From NCBI GenBank assembly GCA_963773685.1, contig CAVZBY010000013.1, positions 62,001 through 126,000 of the forward strand: 64,000 bases of DNA. Reading direction: 5' to 3'. The notes under the pieces were generated by a model. That model ran no database searches. It was not told the DNA's origin and saw only the letters and a program-made list of their open reading frames with translations. The position numbers and the translations under genes are program-made. This DNA is from JALHVH01 sp963773685. Lineage in GTDB: Bacteria; Acidobacteriota; Aminicenantia; Aminicenantales; Saccharicenantaceae. Below are positions 34,251 through 42,446 of the stretch, piece after piece (within the stretch, counting starts at the first letter, position 1; each line of letters opens with the position of its first letter).

Positions 34251-35904
34251 ATGGAAAAACGAATCGTCATCGCCATCGTCCTGTCCATCCTGGTCCTCGT
34301 CCTTTGGCAGGCCTTCCTGGTCAAGGACACGAAGCCGGTCCCGGCCTCGGACGTGAGCGCCCAGGTCGCCGGGCCCGGGCCTGCCCCCGTCGAGAAGACG
34401 TCGCCGGCTTCCATCGAGAAGGCCCCGGCGGTCCCCGCCCAGGCCCCGGCCGCGGACCTGCAGGCGGTTTCCGCCGCCGCTGAGGAACGAGGCACCGTCG
34501 AGACCTCCCTCTACAGGGCCGAATGGAGCAACAAGGGCGGTGTGCTCACGAGCTGGAAGCTCCGCGAGCACAAGAATGCCGCCAGGGAGGACCTCGAGCT
34601 CGTTCCCGAGGCCGCCGTCACGTCCGGGCGCTATCCCTTCGCCCTCTGGGCCGAGGACGCCGCCTTAGCCGAGGCGGCCAACGCGGCGGTCTTCAAGGCC
34701 GCCTTTCCGGCCCCCCGCCTCGCCGACGGCGAGAAGGGGGAGGTCCGGTTCGAGTACGCCGACGGCAGCGGACTGAGGATCGAGAAGATCTTCGTCCTGA
34801 CGGGCGGGACCTACGAGGTCGGGATCACGGTCCGCGCCTGGCGGGAAGGACGGGAGATCGAGCCCTGGCTCCTCTGGGGGCCGGGCATCGGGAACCCCTC
34901 CCCCGCCGAGATGAAACAGCGCTTCAGCTCGAGCACGGGGGCGGCCGTCCTGGCCGCCGGCAAGGTCCTGCGGATGGACGAGCGGAAGTACAAGCCCGAG
35001 ACGAGCGCGTTTTCCTTCGCCGACTGGGCGGCCTATGAGGAGAACTACTACGCGGCCCTGTTCGTCCTCCCCCAGAGGGCGGGCAAAGCGGTCTTCCTGA
35101 AGGAGGTCCAGGACGGCGTCTCCCACTTCTTCCTGGCCGCGGACCGGCCCGAGCGGGCGTTCATCGGCCCGAAGGAGCTCGACGACCTCAAGACCTTCGG
35201 CCGCGAGGCGAAGAAGATCATCAATTTCGGCTTCTTCGGCTCCATCGCCGAGATCCTCCTCGTCGGCATCAAGTCCATCCACAAGTCCGTGCCGAACTGG
35301 GGCCTGGCCATCATCATCATGACCTTCATCATCAAGATCATCTTCTTCCCGCTGACCTACCAATCCACGAAGTCGATGGCCAAGATGGCGGAGCTCCAGC
35401 CGAAGATCAAGGCCCTGAGGGCCAAGTACAAGAAGGCCAAGCAGGACATCGAGCAGCGCCGCCAGATGAACGAAGAGATGATGAAGCTCTACAAGGAGAA
35501 CGGCGTGAATCCCGCCGGGGGATGCCTCCCGATGCTCATCCAGCTCCCCGTCTTCTGGGGCGTCTTCCGGATGCTCGTCGTCGCCGTGGAGTTCCGCCAC
35601 AGCCCCTTCGCCTTCTGGATCAAGGACCTCTCCGTGAAGGATCCCCTGTACATCACGCCCCTGCTGATGGGCGCGACGCAGTTCATCCAGCAGAAGATGA
35701 CCCCGACGCTCGGCCGACCCGGCCCAGGCCCGGATGATGCTCATCATGCCGGTCATCATGACGGTCTTCTTCATGAACTTCCAGAGCGGCCTGATCCTGT
35801 ACTGGCTGACCAACAACGTCCTGCAGATCGGCCAGCAGGCGATCATGAACAAGATGATGGCGAAGAAAAAGAGAGAAGAACATGGAACAAGAAGAAAAGA
35901 CTGA
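34251..35904 (+). CDS. yidC: Membrane protein insertase YidC, frameshifted near the 3' end
   Basis: YidC inserts and folds inner-membrane proteins. The protein is 550 aa after repair. It has an N-terminal helix (IVIAIVLSILVLVLWQAF), a large periplasmic domain (about residues 60-320) as in Gram-negative YidC, and the core with the hydrophilic groove and helices (NWGLAIIIMTFIIKIIFFPL; NPAGGCLPMLIQLPVFWGVF). A single apparent extra G near 35718 shifts the frame just before the last helices. Removing it restores FMNFQSGLILYWLTNNVLQI and a stop at 35902-35904, 23 bases into the jag gene. The large periplasmic domain supports a diderm host. Confidence 0.92.
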
Positions 35905-36529
35905 GCTCGAGACGGTCCCCGGTCCCGAGGAGCGGCGCGAGTTCAAGGGCCGCAACCTGGAGGACGTCATCAGCCTGGCGGAGCACGTCCTCAAGACGCC
36001 CCGCGAGGAATTCAATTACGAGATCGTCACCGAGAAGACCAAGCTCTTCGGGATCAAGACCAAGGAGATCGTCATCCGCGCCTGGCCCAAGAAGGCCTCG
36101 GAGGAGAACGCGGCCGCCGATTTCCTCGCCCGCCTCATGCCGGTCTTCCCGCTCGAGCTCGAGTACCGGATCACGCGACGGGGCGACATGATCAACGTCG
36201 TCTTCGACGGCGAGGACAAGAATCTGCTCCTCCGCAACGACGGGACGCTCCTCCTCGCGCTCCAGCACGTCCTGAACAAGGTCTCCCCCGTCAAGGTCCA
36301 GGCGGATTGCGAGTTCTTCCGCAAGCGCAAGGAGAAGAGGCTCCGGGAGTACGGCCAGCAGGTCGCCCAGCAGGTCCGGGACTCCGGCAAGGAAGAGGTC
36401 CTCGACTTCATGAACCCCTACGAGCGCCGCATCATCCACATCGCCGTCAACCAGGTCCAGGGCATCACGAGCGAGAGCCTCGGCGACGGATTCCTGAAGC
36501 GGGTCAAGGTCTTCGCGATCCCGCGGTAA
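35882..36529 (+). CDS. jag: RNA-binding protein Jag/KhpB
   Basis: A 215-aa protein with the Jag arrangement: an N-terminal Jag_N domain (EFKGRNLEDVISLAEHVLKT, about residues 20-70), a KH-like domain (about 95-150) with VVFDGEDKNLLLRNDG, and a C-terminal R3H domain with RRIIHIAVNQV. KhpB proteins bind RNA and influence cell division and elongation. It lies in its conserved place after yidC. Its stop codon TAA is the start of a 19-base tandem repeat. Confidence 0.92.
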   Translation: MEQEEKTELETVPGPEERREFKGRNLEDVISLAEHVLKTPREEFNYEIVTEKTKLFGIKTKEIVIRAWPKKASEENAAADFLARLMPVFPLELEYRITRRGDMINVVFDGEDKNLLLRNDGTLLLALQHVLNKVSPVKVQADCEFFRKRKEKRLREYGQQVAQQVRDSGKEEVLDFMNPYERRIIHIAVNQVQGITSESLGDGFLKRVKVFAIPR

Positions 36530-36598
36530 GGCCCTTATAACGCGGTAACGCCATTTTTCTGCGGCAAAGCCCTTATACCGCGGCAAGGCCCTTGAAAT
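36523..36598. repeat. Four-copy 19-base tandem repeat
   Basis: Four consecutive 19-base units, each beginning GCGG followed by YAA, at 36523, 36542, 36561 and 36580. The units are similar to GCGGTAAGGCCCTTATAAC; units 1, 3 and 4 are close, unit 2 is diverged. The first unit contains the jag stop codon. It could be a minisatellite created by slippage. Confidence 0.75.
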
Positions 36599-36688
36599 AC
36601 CCCCCTTTGGAAAAGGGGGGGCGAGGGGGGATTTCCTGCGTCCCCCCCAAGAAAAATCCCCCTAAATCCCCCTTTACCAAAGGGGGAT
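36599..36688. repeat. C-run/G-run palindromic repeat (CCCCCTTTGG type), copy 1
   Basis: CCCCCTTTGGAAAAGGGGGG, a GGGGGGATTT joint, and a second arm AAATCCCCCTTTACCAAAGG make a palindromic repeat seen across many bacterial phyla, where conceptual translation gives PPFSKGG. Related copies are at 52807-52842 and, degraded, at 60130-60212. It lies between jag and mnmE and may also end the upstream transcript. Confidence 0.75.
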
Positions 36689-36696
36689 AAGTCCCA

Positions 36697-36702
36697 TACA
36701 AT
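36697..36702 (+). promoter_or_regulatory. Probable -10 box of mnmE
   Basis: TACAAT, with TTACCA 17 bases upstream (36674-36679) inside the palindromic repeat as a possible -35. Twelve bases separate it from the mnmE ATG, so the leader would be very short. Confidence 0.45.
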
Positions 36703-36714
36703 AAACTGGGAATA

Positions 36715-38076
36715 ATGCTCGAAGACACCATCATCGCCATCTCCACGCCGCCGGGATACGGCGGGTTGGGGATCGTCAGGCTCAGCGGCCCGAGGGCGCT
36801 CGGGATCGCCACGAGGCTCTTCAAGCCGAAGCGCGGCCCCATCACGCCCGGAAAGCCCGTCTTCGGGGCCGTTCACGGTCCCGGACGCGCCGATGCGTTC
36901 GATGAGGCGTTCCTGACCTTCTCCAAGAAGCCTCATTCCTACACCCGCGAGGACGTCGTGGAGATCAGCTGTCATGGCAGTCCCGTCGTTCTCGAGGAGG
37001 TCGTCCGGCTCGGCGTCCAAGCCGGGGCGCGCCCGGCCGAGCCCGGGGAGTTCACGCTGAGGGCCTACCTCAACGGCCGGCTGGACATCATGCAGGCCGA
37101 GGCCGTCGACGACATCATCCGCGCGGCCTCCCTGACCCAGGCCCGCATCTCGTTCGGCCAGCTTGGAGGAAGCCTGTCGCGGAGGATCGGCTCCCTCCGC
37201 GGGAAGCTCGTCCGCCTTCTCGCCGGGATCGAGGCCGCGATCGAGTTCCCGGACGACGGCCTGCGGGTCTCCCGGTCCGCCACGGCGCGGAAGATCGATG
37301 CGCTCATCCCGGACGTCGAAGCGCTCATCGCCGGATACGAAGCCGGGCGGCCGCTCGCCGAGGGCGTTACGCTGGCCATCGCGGGGAAAACGAACGTCGG
37401 AAAGTCCACGCTCTTCAACGCACTCCTCGGCCGGGACAGGGCGATCGTCACGCCTTATCCGGGGACGACCCGGGACCTCCTGAGAGAAAGGCTCGTCATC
37501 AGGGACTCCATTTTTCACCTCGTTGATACGGCCGGTCTCGGCCGGCCTGCGCATCCCGTCGAGCGGGAAGGGATGCGCCGGAGCGCGCGGCAGGCCCGGG
37601 AAGCCGACGGCGTTCTCTTCGTGTTCGACGGATCCCGCCCCCTCGGAAGGGAGGATGTACTGCTTTTCGATAAGTTCCGTGAATCTGTTAATATGATTAT
37701 TATCAATAAGATAGACGCAGGCCATAGCCGCCTCGAAAAGAGCCTCGCGGGCAAAGCGGGCGCCATCCCGACGGTCCGTGTGTCGGCCCTGAAGGGGACG
37801 AACATCGGGACCTTGAAGGCCCGTCTTCACGATACGTTCACCCCATCGAAGCGCAAGCAGGAGGAGGTCGTTCTGCACCTGCGCCAGAAGCTGCTCCTCG
37901 AAGAGATCCTCGCCGGGCTCGAGCGAAGCCGCGCGCGGCATCGCGAAGGACATCCCGACGAGATCGTCGCGGAAGAGCTGCGCGGCGTCCTCCCCGCCAT
38001 GGGACGGCTCACCGGAGAGATCAGGGCCGGAGAGGTCATCGACGACATCTTCGGCAGATTCTGTGTGGGCAAATAA
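36715..38076 (+). CDS. mnmE: tRNA-modification GTPase MnmE
   Basis: MnmE acts with MnmG to put the cmnm5 group on the wobble uridine of certain tRNAs. The 453-aa protein has the N-terminal folate-binding domain (DTIIAISTPPGYGGLGIVRL), the G domain with GKTNVGKSTLFN near residue 224, PGTTRD, DTAGLG and NKID, and the C-terminal FCVGK that matches the conserved CxGK farnesylation-like motif with the catalytic Cys. Length is normal. It is separated from mnmG by 387 bases of repeat sequence, which is unusual. Confidence 0.96.
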   Translation: MLEDTIIAISTPPGYGGLGIVRLSGPRALGIATRLFKPKRGPITPGKPVFGAVHGPGRADAFDEAFLTFSKKPHSYTREDVVEISCHGSPVVLEEVVRLGVQAGARPAEPGEFTLRAYLNGRLDIMQAEAVDDIIRAASLTQARISFGQLGGSLSRRIGSLRGKLVRLLAGIEAAIEFPDDGLRVSRSATARKIDALIPDVEALIAGYEAGRPLAEGVTLAIAGKTNVGKSTLFNALLGRDRAIVTPYPGTTRDLLRERLVIRDSIFHLVDTAGLGRPAHPVEREGMRRSARQAREADGVLFVFDGSRPLGREDVLLFDKFRESVNMIIINKIDAGHSRLEKSLAGKAGAIPTVRVSALKGTNIGTLKARLHDTFTPSKRKQEEVVLHLRQKLLLEEILAGLERSRARHREGHPDEIVAEELRGVLPAMGRLTGEIRAGEVIDDIFGRFCVGK

Positions 38077-38083
38077 TAAGGTT

Positions 38084-38258
38084 TTCTCCGGATTCCGGGG
38101 TTCGTCGGCGGTGATGGAGCTGACCCTCTCCCCCCGACCCCGGGAACCAGTCCCGTCGGTTCCCCCGTCGGCAAAGCCGACGGGCCCCCTCCGCTACGGG
38201 GGGCTTCGGGCCAGCATCCATCACCGCGCCCGCGCAACGAACTCAGGAATCCGGAGAA
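38084..38258. repeat. Structured palindromic repeat, copy 2
   Basis: A 175-bp element whose ends form a long imperfect inverted repeat: TTCTCCGGATTCC at 38084 pairs with its complement ending at 38258, and CGGTGATGG pairs with CCATCACCG further in. Inside are the two hairpins of this family: GGGAACC (38142-38148) with GGTTCCC (38158-38164), and CCCGTCGGC/GCCGACGGG with loop AAA (38164-38184), then CCCCCTCCGCTACGGGGGG. The second stem differs in sequence from copy 1 (6211-6442) but pairs equally well. Confidence 0.78.
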
Positions 38259-38463
38259 GAACCCAACATGAGAGAGAAGGTGGAGACAAGCGAGACAGGC
38301 GAGACAAGAGGCTCGATAAAGCCCAGTTCGTAGATAGTGAGCCGAGCGAGACAAGCAAGGCAGGCTGGAGGATGCCTGTAGCCGCAGGCTTTAGCCTGCG
38401 TCTTCTTTCAGAAGAGCGAAACAAGCGATTCCTCTCCCCAGTTCTGTGTATAATGGTCTGGAT
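38259..38463. other. Intergenic sequence with short repeats and a hairpin before mnmG
   Basis: No gene is seen. The stretch contains several GAGACAAGC/GAGACAGGC repeats (about 38283-38360) and a perfect hairpin CGCAGGCT-TT-AGCCTGCG (38383-38400), a common interspersed palindrome. A TATAAT box at 38449-38454 lies nine bases before the mnmG ATG and is the probable -10 element; no good -35 is seen. Confidence 0.5.
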
Positions 38464-40464
38464 ATGAGAGGCGATGATTTTGACATTATCGTGATCGGGG
38501 CGGGGCACGCCGGATGCGAGGCCGCCGCCGCCGCGAGCGCGATGGGCCTCGAAACCTGCCTGGTCACGATGCATCTCGAGACCATCGCCCAGATGTCCTG
38601 CAACCCGGCCATCGGGGGGCTTGCCAAAGGTCATCTCGTCCGGGAGATCGACGCCCTCGGCGGACTGATGGGGCTCCTGGCCGATGAGACGGGCATCCAA
38701 TTCCGCCTGCTCAACCGGAGCCGCGGCGGAGCGGTACAGGCCCCGAGGGCCCAGTGCGACAAGGCGCGCTATCGGCTTGCGATGAAAAGGCTCCTGGAAA
38801 CGATCCCGGGCCTGACCCTCTTCCAAGGCATCGTTTCGGAGGTCCTTGTCCGAGCGGGAAGAGTCGAGGGGATCCGGACGCTCGACGGCGCCGTCCTGTC
38901 CGCCCGGGCCGTCATCGTGACCCCGGGGACCTTCCTCAACGGCGTCATCCACATCGGCCTCGAGAGCTATCCGGCGGGCCGGGCCAACGAGCCTCCCTCA
39001 TTGGAGCTCTCGAAGAACATCGAATCCCTGGGATTCGCCATGATGCGGCTGAAGACGGGCACTCCGATGCGCCTGGACGCCCTGACGATCGATTGGAGCC
39101 AGTTTTCTCCGCAGGCGGGGGACGAGCCCCCGGTCCCGTTCTCGTTCAGAACGACCCGGCGCCTCGAAAATAAGGTTCTTTGCCATACGGGCCATACGAA
39201 CGCCGCGACCCACGAGACCATCCGGCGGCATCTAGGCCTTTCTCCCCTGTACAGCGGCAAGATCAAGGGCATCGGTCCGCGCTATTGCCCTTCGATCGAG
39301 GACAAGGTCGTTAAGTTCCCCCATAGGACCAGACATCAGTTCTTCCTCGAGCCTGAAGGCCTGGAGACGACCGAGATCTACGTCAACGGCCTGTCCTCGA
39401 GCCTCCCGTTCGAAGTCCAGAAGGAATTTTTAAAGACGATTCCCGGCCTCGATGGGGCGAAGGTCGTCCGGCCCGCCTATGGGATCGAATACGACGCCGT
39501 CTCCCCCACCGAGCTCGGCCGGACGCTCGAGGCGAAACGGATCGCGGGGCTCTATCTTGCCGGCCAGATCAACGGGACATCCGGATACGAAGAAGCGGCG
39601 GCCCAGGGCCTGATGGCGGGCATCAACGCTGCCCTTAGCCTCAGAAAAAGGCCGCCGTTCATACTCGGGCGCGACCAGGCCTATATCGGAGTCCTCATCG
39701 ACGACCTGATCTCCAAAGGCGTCGATGAGCCATACAGGCTCTTTACGGCCCGGGCCGAGCACCGGCTCCATCTCAGGATGGACAATGCCGACAGGAGGCT
39801 CGTCCCCCTGGGGAGAAAGCTTGGATTGATCCCCGACGAGTCCTACCGGCTTTATGAGGTCAGGCAGGAACGACTCCGGACGGCGAAAGCATTCCTCGGC
39901 AGGGAAAAGACGAGAGACGGAAAGAACGATACGGTTTCTCTCATGGATCATCTAAAAAAACCTGAGATTCGCCTTTCGGATGTGTTAAAATGTAGGAAAA
40001 TCCCGGAAGCCCTGAGCGATGAAGATATGAGATGCCTGGAGTCCGATATCAAGTATGAAGGCTACATCAGGAGGCAGGAAAAGGAAGTTTCCAGGCTTGC
40101 CAGGACGGATAGGATGAAGATCCCTCCGGAGCTGAGCTTTGAAAAGGTCCCCGGATTGACCCGGGAAGCCGTCGAAAAGCTCGAGAAATATGGGCCGAAG
40201 ACCCTGGGAGAAGCCAAAAAGATATCCGGGCTGACTCCGGCCGCCCTCTTCAGCTTAAGCCTGTACATCGAGGCGAGCAGAAAAAGCCGGCTCTTCTCCA
40301 AATCCATCCAGAAGCCCCCCGTAGCGGAGGGGAGCCCGGTGGGGGAACCGCCGGGACTGGTTACCTGCGTGGGGGGAAAACGAACCCCGGGATCTGGAGG
40401 AAAAACGAAGAAACGAGCCTCTGATGTCAATATTGTTCCACGTGGAACATCAACGGGGAAATGA
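38464..40464 (+). CDS. mnmG: tRNA uridine 5-carboxymethylaminomethyl modification enzyme MnmG, with repeat-derived C-terminus
   Basis: MnmG is the FAD-dependent partner of MnmE. The 666-aa protein begins near FDIIVIGAGHAGCEAAAAAS (FAD-binding) and contains GGLAKGHLVREIDALGG, NQTG-equivalent LKTGTPMRLD, QINGTSGYEEAAAQGL and the C-terminal helical domain (KYEGYIRRQ, LTREAVEKL). Family proteins usually end about 620-630 residues. The last ~48 codons here (from about 40311) are encoded by an inverted copy of the palindromic repeat and give a Pro/Gly-rich tail ending PRGTSTGK. A GTG at 38446 is an alternative start. The ParB-binding site parS lies within the last codons, and the stop overlaps parA (ATGA). 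Confidence 0.94.
   Translation: MRGDDFDIIVIGAGHAGCEAAAAASAMGLETCLVTMHLETIAQMSCNPAIGGLAKGHLVREIDALGGLMGLLADETGIQFRLLNRSRGGAVQAPRAQCDKARYRLAMKRLLETIPGLTLFQGIVSEVLVRAGRVEGIRTLDGAVLSARAVIVTPGTFLNGVIHIGLESYPAGRANEPPSLELSKNIESLGFAMMRLKTGTPMRLDALTIDWSQFSPQAGDEPPVPFSFRTTRRLENKVLCHTGHTNAATHETIRRHLGLSPLYSGKIKGIGPRYCPSIEDKVVKFPHRTRHQFFLEPEGLETTEIYVNGLSSSLPFEVQKEFLKTIPGLDGAKVVRPAYGIEYDAVSPTELGRTLEAKRIAGLYLAGQINGTSGYEEAAAQGLMAGINAALSLRKRPPFILGRDQAYIGVLIDDLISKGVDEPYRLFTARAEHRLHLRMDNADRRLVPLGRKLGLIPDESYRLYEVRQERLRTAKAFLGREKTRDGKNDTVSLMDHLKKPEIRLSDVLKCRKIPEALSDEDMRCLESDIKYEGYIRRQEKEVSRLARTDRMKIPPELSFEKVPGLTREAVEKLEKYGPKTLGEAKKISGLTPAALFSLSLYIEASRKSRLFSKSIQKPPVAEGSPVGEPPGLVTCVGGKRTPGSGGKTKKRASDVNIVPRGTSTGK
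40311..40391 (-). repeat. Structured palindromic repeat, copy 3, inside mnmG
   Basis: Read on the minus strand, this matches copy 2: CCCCTCCGCTACGGGGGGCT, GGTTCCCCC and AACCAGTCCCG recur in the same order, although the second hairpin is shortened. It is in frame within the mnmG 3' end and adds a Pro/Gly-rich tail to the protein. This resembles palindromic elements that insert into genes without stopping translation. Confidence 0.75.
40434..40449. promoter_or_regulatory. parS centromere-like site
   Basis: A perfect 16-bp palindrome TGTTCCACGTGGAACA, which agrees with the bacterial parS consensus TGTTTCACGTGAAACA in all but two symmetric positions. It lies twelve bases before the parA start, within the last mnmG codons. 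ParB from the gene at 41213 is expected to bind here. Confidence 0.92.
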
Positions 40465-41216
40465 ATAAGATAATCGCCGTCGCCAATCAGAAGGGAGGGG
40501 TAGGGAAGACCACGACCTCCATCAACCTCTCGGCCGCCCTGGCTATGAGGAATATGCGCACGCTCCTGGTCGATTTCGACCCGCAAGGCATGTCCACTCT
40601 GGGCTTGGGTGTCAAAAAAGAGGATGGGAAGGGGATCTACCAGGCCCTTCTCAATGACAAGGACGTGATGGATTGTATCCAGGGCGCCGGCCTGGACAAT
40701 TTCTATATTTGCCCCTGTTCCCCCGAGCTTTCCGGGGCCGAAGCCGAGCTTTATGCCAGGGATGGACGGGAAAAGCTGCTGAAGACCGCCCTGGAGAAGG
40801 TCAGGAAGTATTTCAATTTCATCATCATCGACTGCCCGCCGTCGCTGGGATTCCTGACCATTAACGCCCTGACCGCGGCGGATTCCATCCTCATCCCCGT
40901 TCAGACCGAGTTCTTCTGCATGGAGGGGATCCCGGACCTTTTCCATACCCTGGAAACCGTCAGGACCTATTTCAATCCGAACCTGGCCGTCGAAGGCATC
41001 CTGCTGACGATGTTCGACGAGCGTACGAACCTTTCCAAGCAGGTCGCCGAGGAGATCCGAAAGTCCCTTCAGGCAATTACTTTTGAGACGTTCGTGCCGA
41101 GGAGCGTCAAGCTCGCCGAGGCGCCGAGCTTCGGGAAGCCTGTCGTCGTGTACGACGTCCGATCGAAGGGGGCGGAGGCCTACTTGAATCTGGCAGAGGA
41201 GATACTTCGCAAATGA
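40461..41216 (+). CDS. parA: Chromosome-partitioning ATPase ParA (Soj)
   Basis: ParA is a deviant-Walker ATPase that moves ParB-parS complexes. The 251-aa protein opens MNKIIAVANQKGGVGKTTT with the signature Lys residues, followed by FDPQGMSTLGLG, then IIDCPPSLGFLTINAL, and LAEAPSFGKPV near the end. It has the length of chromosomal ParA, with no N-terminal DNA-binding extension. It overlaps mnmG and parB by four bases each, so all three are translationally coupled. parS lies just upstream. Confidence 0.97.
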   Translation: MNKIIAVANQKGGVGKTTTSINLSAALAMRNMRTLLVDFDPQGMSTLGLGVKKEDGKGIYQALLNDKDVMDCIQGAGLDNFYICPCSPELSGAEAELYARDGREKLLKTALEKVRKYFNFIIIDCPPSLGFLTINALTAADSILIPVQTEFFCMEGIPDLFHTLETVRTYFNPNLAVEGILLTMFDERTNLSKQVAEEIRKSLQAITFETFVPRSVKLAEAPSFGKPVVVYDVRSKGAEAYLNLAEEILRK

Positions 41217-42061
41217 TGAAAAAAGCATTGGGGAAAGGCCTCGGCGCCTTCATCCCCGAGGAATTCGGCATCATCAAGGAGGAGCGGTACGCCGAGCTCG
41301 ACGTCAGCCAGCTCAAGCCCAATCCCCTCCAGCCCAGAATGAGGTTCGATGAGGATTCCATCAATGAGCTGGCCCAGTCCATCCGGGAGTCGGGCGTCGT
41401 CCAGCCCGTTCTCGTCGTCCAGGAAGAAGGCCATTTCAAGATCATCGTCGGGGAGAGGCGCTGGCGGGCGGCCCAGAAGGCCGGGCTCAAGAAGATCCCG
41501 GTCATGATCCGCAATCTTCCCCCGGAGAAACAGCTCGAGATCGCCATCATCGAGAACATCCACCGGGAGGACCTCAATCCCCTGGAGATCGCCCTGGCCT
41601 ATCAGAAGATGACCCAGGATCTCAACTACACCCAGCAGGAGATCGCCGATAAGGTCGGCAAGGACCGGACCTCCATCACGAATTATCTGCGGCTCCTGAA
41701 ACTCCCCCAGGAGATCCAGGACGCCCTCGGAGACGGGAACCTGTCCATGGGTCATGCCCGGGCCATCCTGGCCCTCGAGGATTCCGAAGCCCAGCTCGCG
41801 GCGTTCCGGCAGATCATGGACAAGGGGCTGTCGGTACGGAGCTCCGAAAAGCTGGCCAACAAGCTGAAGGAGAGGCCTCCGCGCGTCCAGCGGAGCCTGG
41901 AAGACCCCGATCTGCATGCCCTCCAGGAAGACCTTCTCAAAGCGCTCGGGACGAAGGTCCTCATCTCGGGAAACAGGAACAAGGGGACCCTGAAGATCTT
42001 CTACTTCTCGTTGGACGACCTGAACAGGATTTATGAACGGATCAAAGGAGCATCGCGATGA
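41213..42061 (+). CDS. parB: Chromosome-partitioning protein ParB (Spo0J)
   Basis: ParB is the CTPase that loads at parS and spreads. The 282-aa protein has the N-terminal LGKGLGAFIP, the CTP-binding boxes (LKPNPLQPRMRFDEDSINEL; GERRWRAAQKAGLKKIPV; ENIHREDLNPLE), the helix-turn-helix (TQQEIADKVGKDRTSITNYL) and a C-terminal dimerisation domain (KIFYFSLDDLNRIYERI). It overlaps parA and the following bactofilin gene. Confidence 0.97.
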   Translation: MMKKALGKGLGAFIPEEFGIIKEERYAELDVSQLKPNPLQPRMRFDEDSINELAQSIRESGVVQPVLVVQEEGHFKIIVGERRWRAAQKAGLKKIPVMIRNLPPEKQLEIAIIENIHREDLNPLEIALAYQKMTQDLNYTQQEIADKVGKDRTSITNYLRLLKLPQEIQDALGDGNLSMGHARAILALEDSEAQLAAFRQIMDKGLSVRSSEKLANKLKERPPRVQRSLEDPDLHALQEDLLKALGTKVLISGNRNKGTLKIFYFSLDDLNRIYERIKGASR

Positions 42062-42444
42062 AAGAAAAGGAAAGGGAGATCCTGGATTCCAAGATCGCCG
42101 GCCTGATCGACCAGGGAACGGAGCTCAAGGGGGACCTGACCTTCAAGGGCTCGTTCCGGATCGAAGGCAATTTCAAGGGCACCATCAATTCGGACTCCAT
42201 GCTCATCGTCGGCGAGCGGGGCCGGGTCGAAGCGGATATCAAGGTCGGCCAGATCGTGATCAACGGCGAGGTCCGCGGGAACATCCAGGCCTCACAGCGC
42301 GTCGAGGTCCACGGAAAGGGGCGGGTTTACGGCACGATCCAGACCCCGAAGCTCGTCGTGGAGGAAGGCGCCTATCTCGAGGCCAACTGCCAGACCACGG
42401 AGACGGCCTCTCCGATCCCCGCGGTTACGAAGGCGGAGGTTTGA
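42058..42444 (+). CDS. Bactofilin
   Basis: A 128-aa cytoskeletal bactofilin: a short N-terminal tail, then the right-handed beta-helix core (about residues 20-112) seen as repeating GTELKGDLTFKGSFRIEGNF, VGERGRVEADIKVG, VINGEVRGNIQ and HGKGRVYGTI. Bactofilins polymerise without nucleotide and act in morphology, cell-wall synthesis or chromosome arrangement. Here it overlaps parB by four bases and is followed by kdsB. In Myxococcus bactofilins scaffold ParABS components, so a segregation role is attractive but inferred. Confidence 0.92.
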   Translation: MKEKEREILDSKIAGLIDQGTELKGDLTFKGSFRIEGNFKGTINSDSMLIVGERGRVEADIKVGQIVINGEVRGNIQASQRVEVHGKGRVYGTIQTPKLVVEEGAYLEANCQTTETASPIPAVTKAEV

Positions 42445-42446
42445 GC

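Noticed and set aside
36523..36598. CRISPR array
   Set aside because: The repeat is a 19-base head-to-tail tandem with no spacers and no cas genes nearby.
38036..38354. Small minus-strand proteins between mnmE and mnmG
   Set aside because: Their translations resemble the MnmG tail only because the underlying DNA is the same palindromic repeat; no start signal is present.
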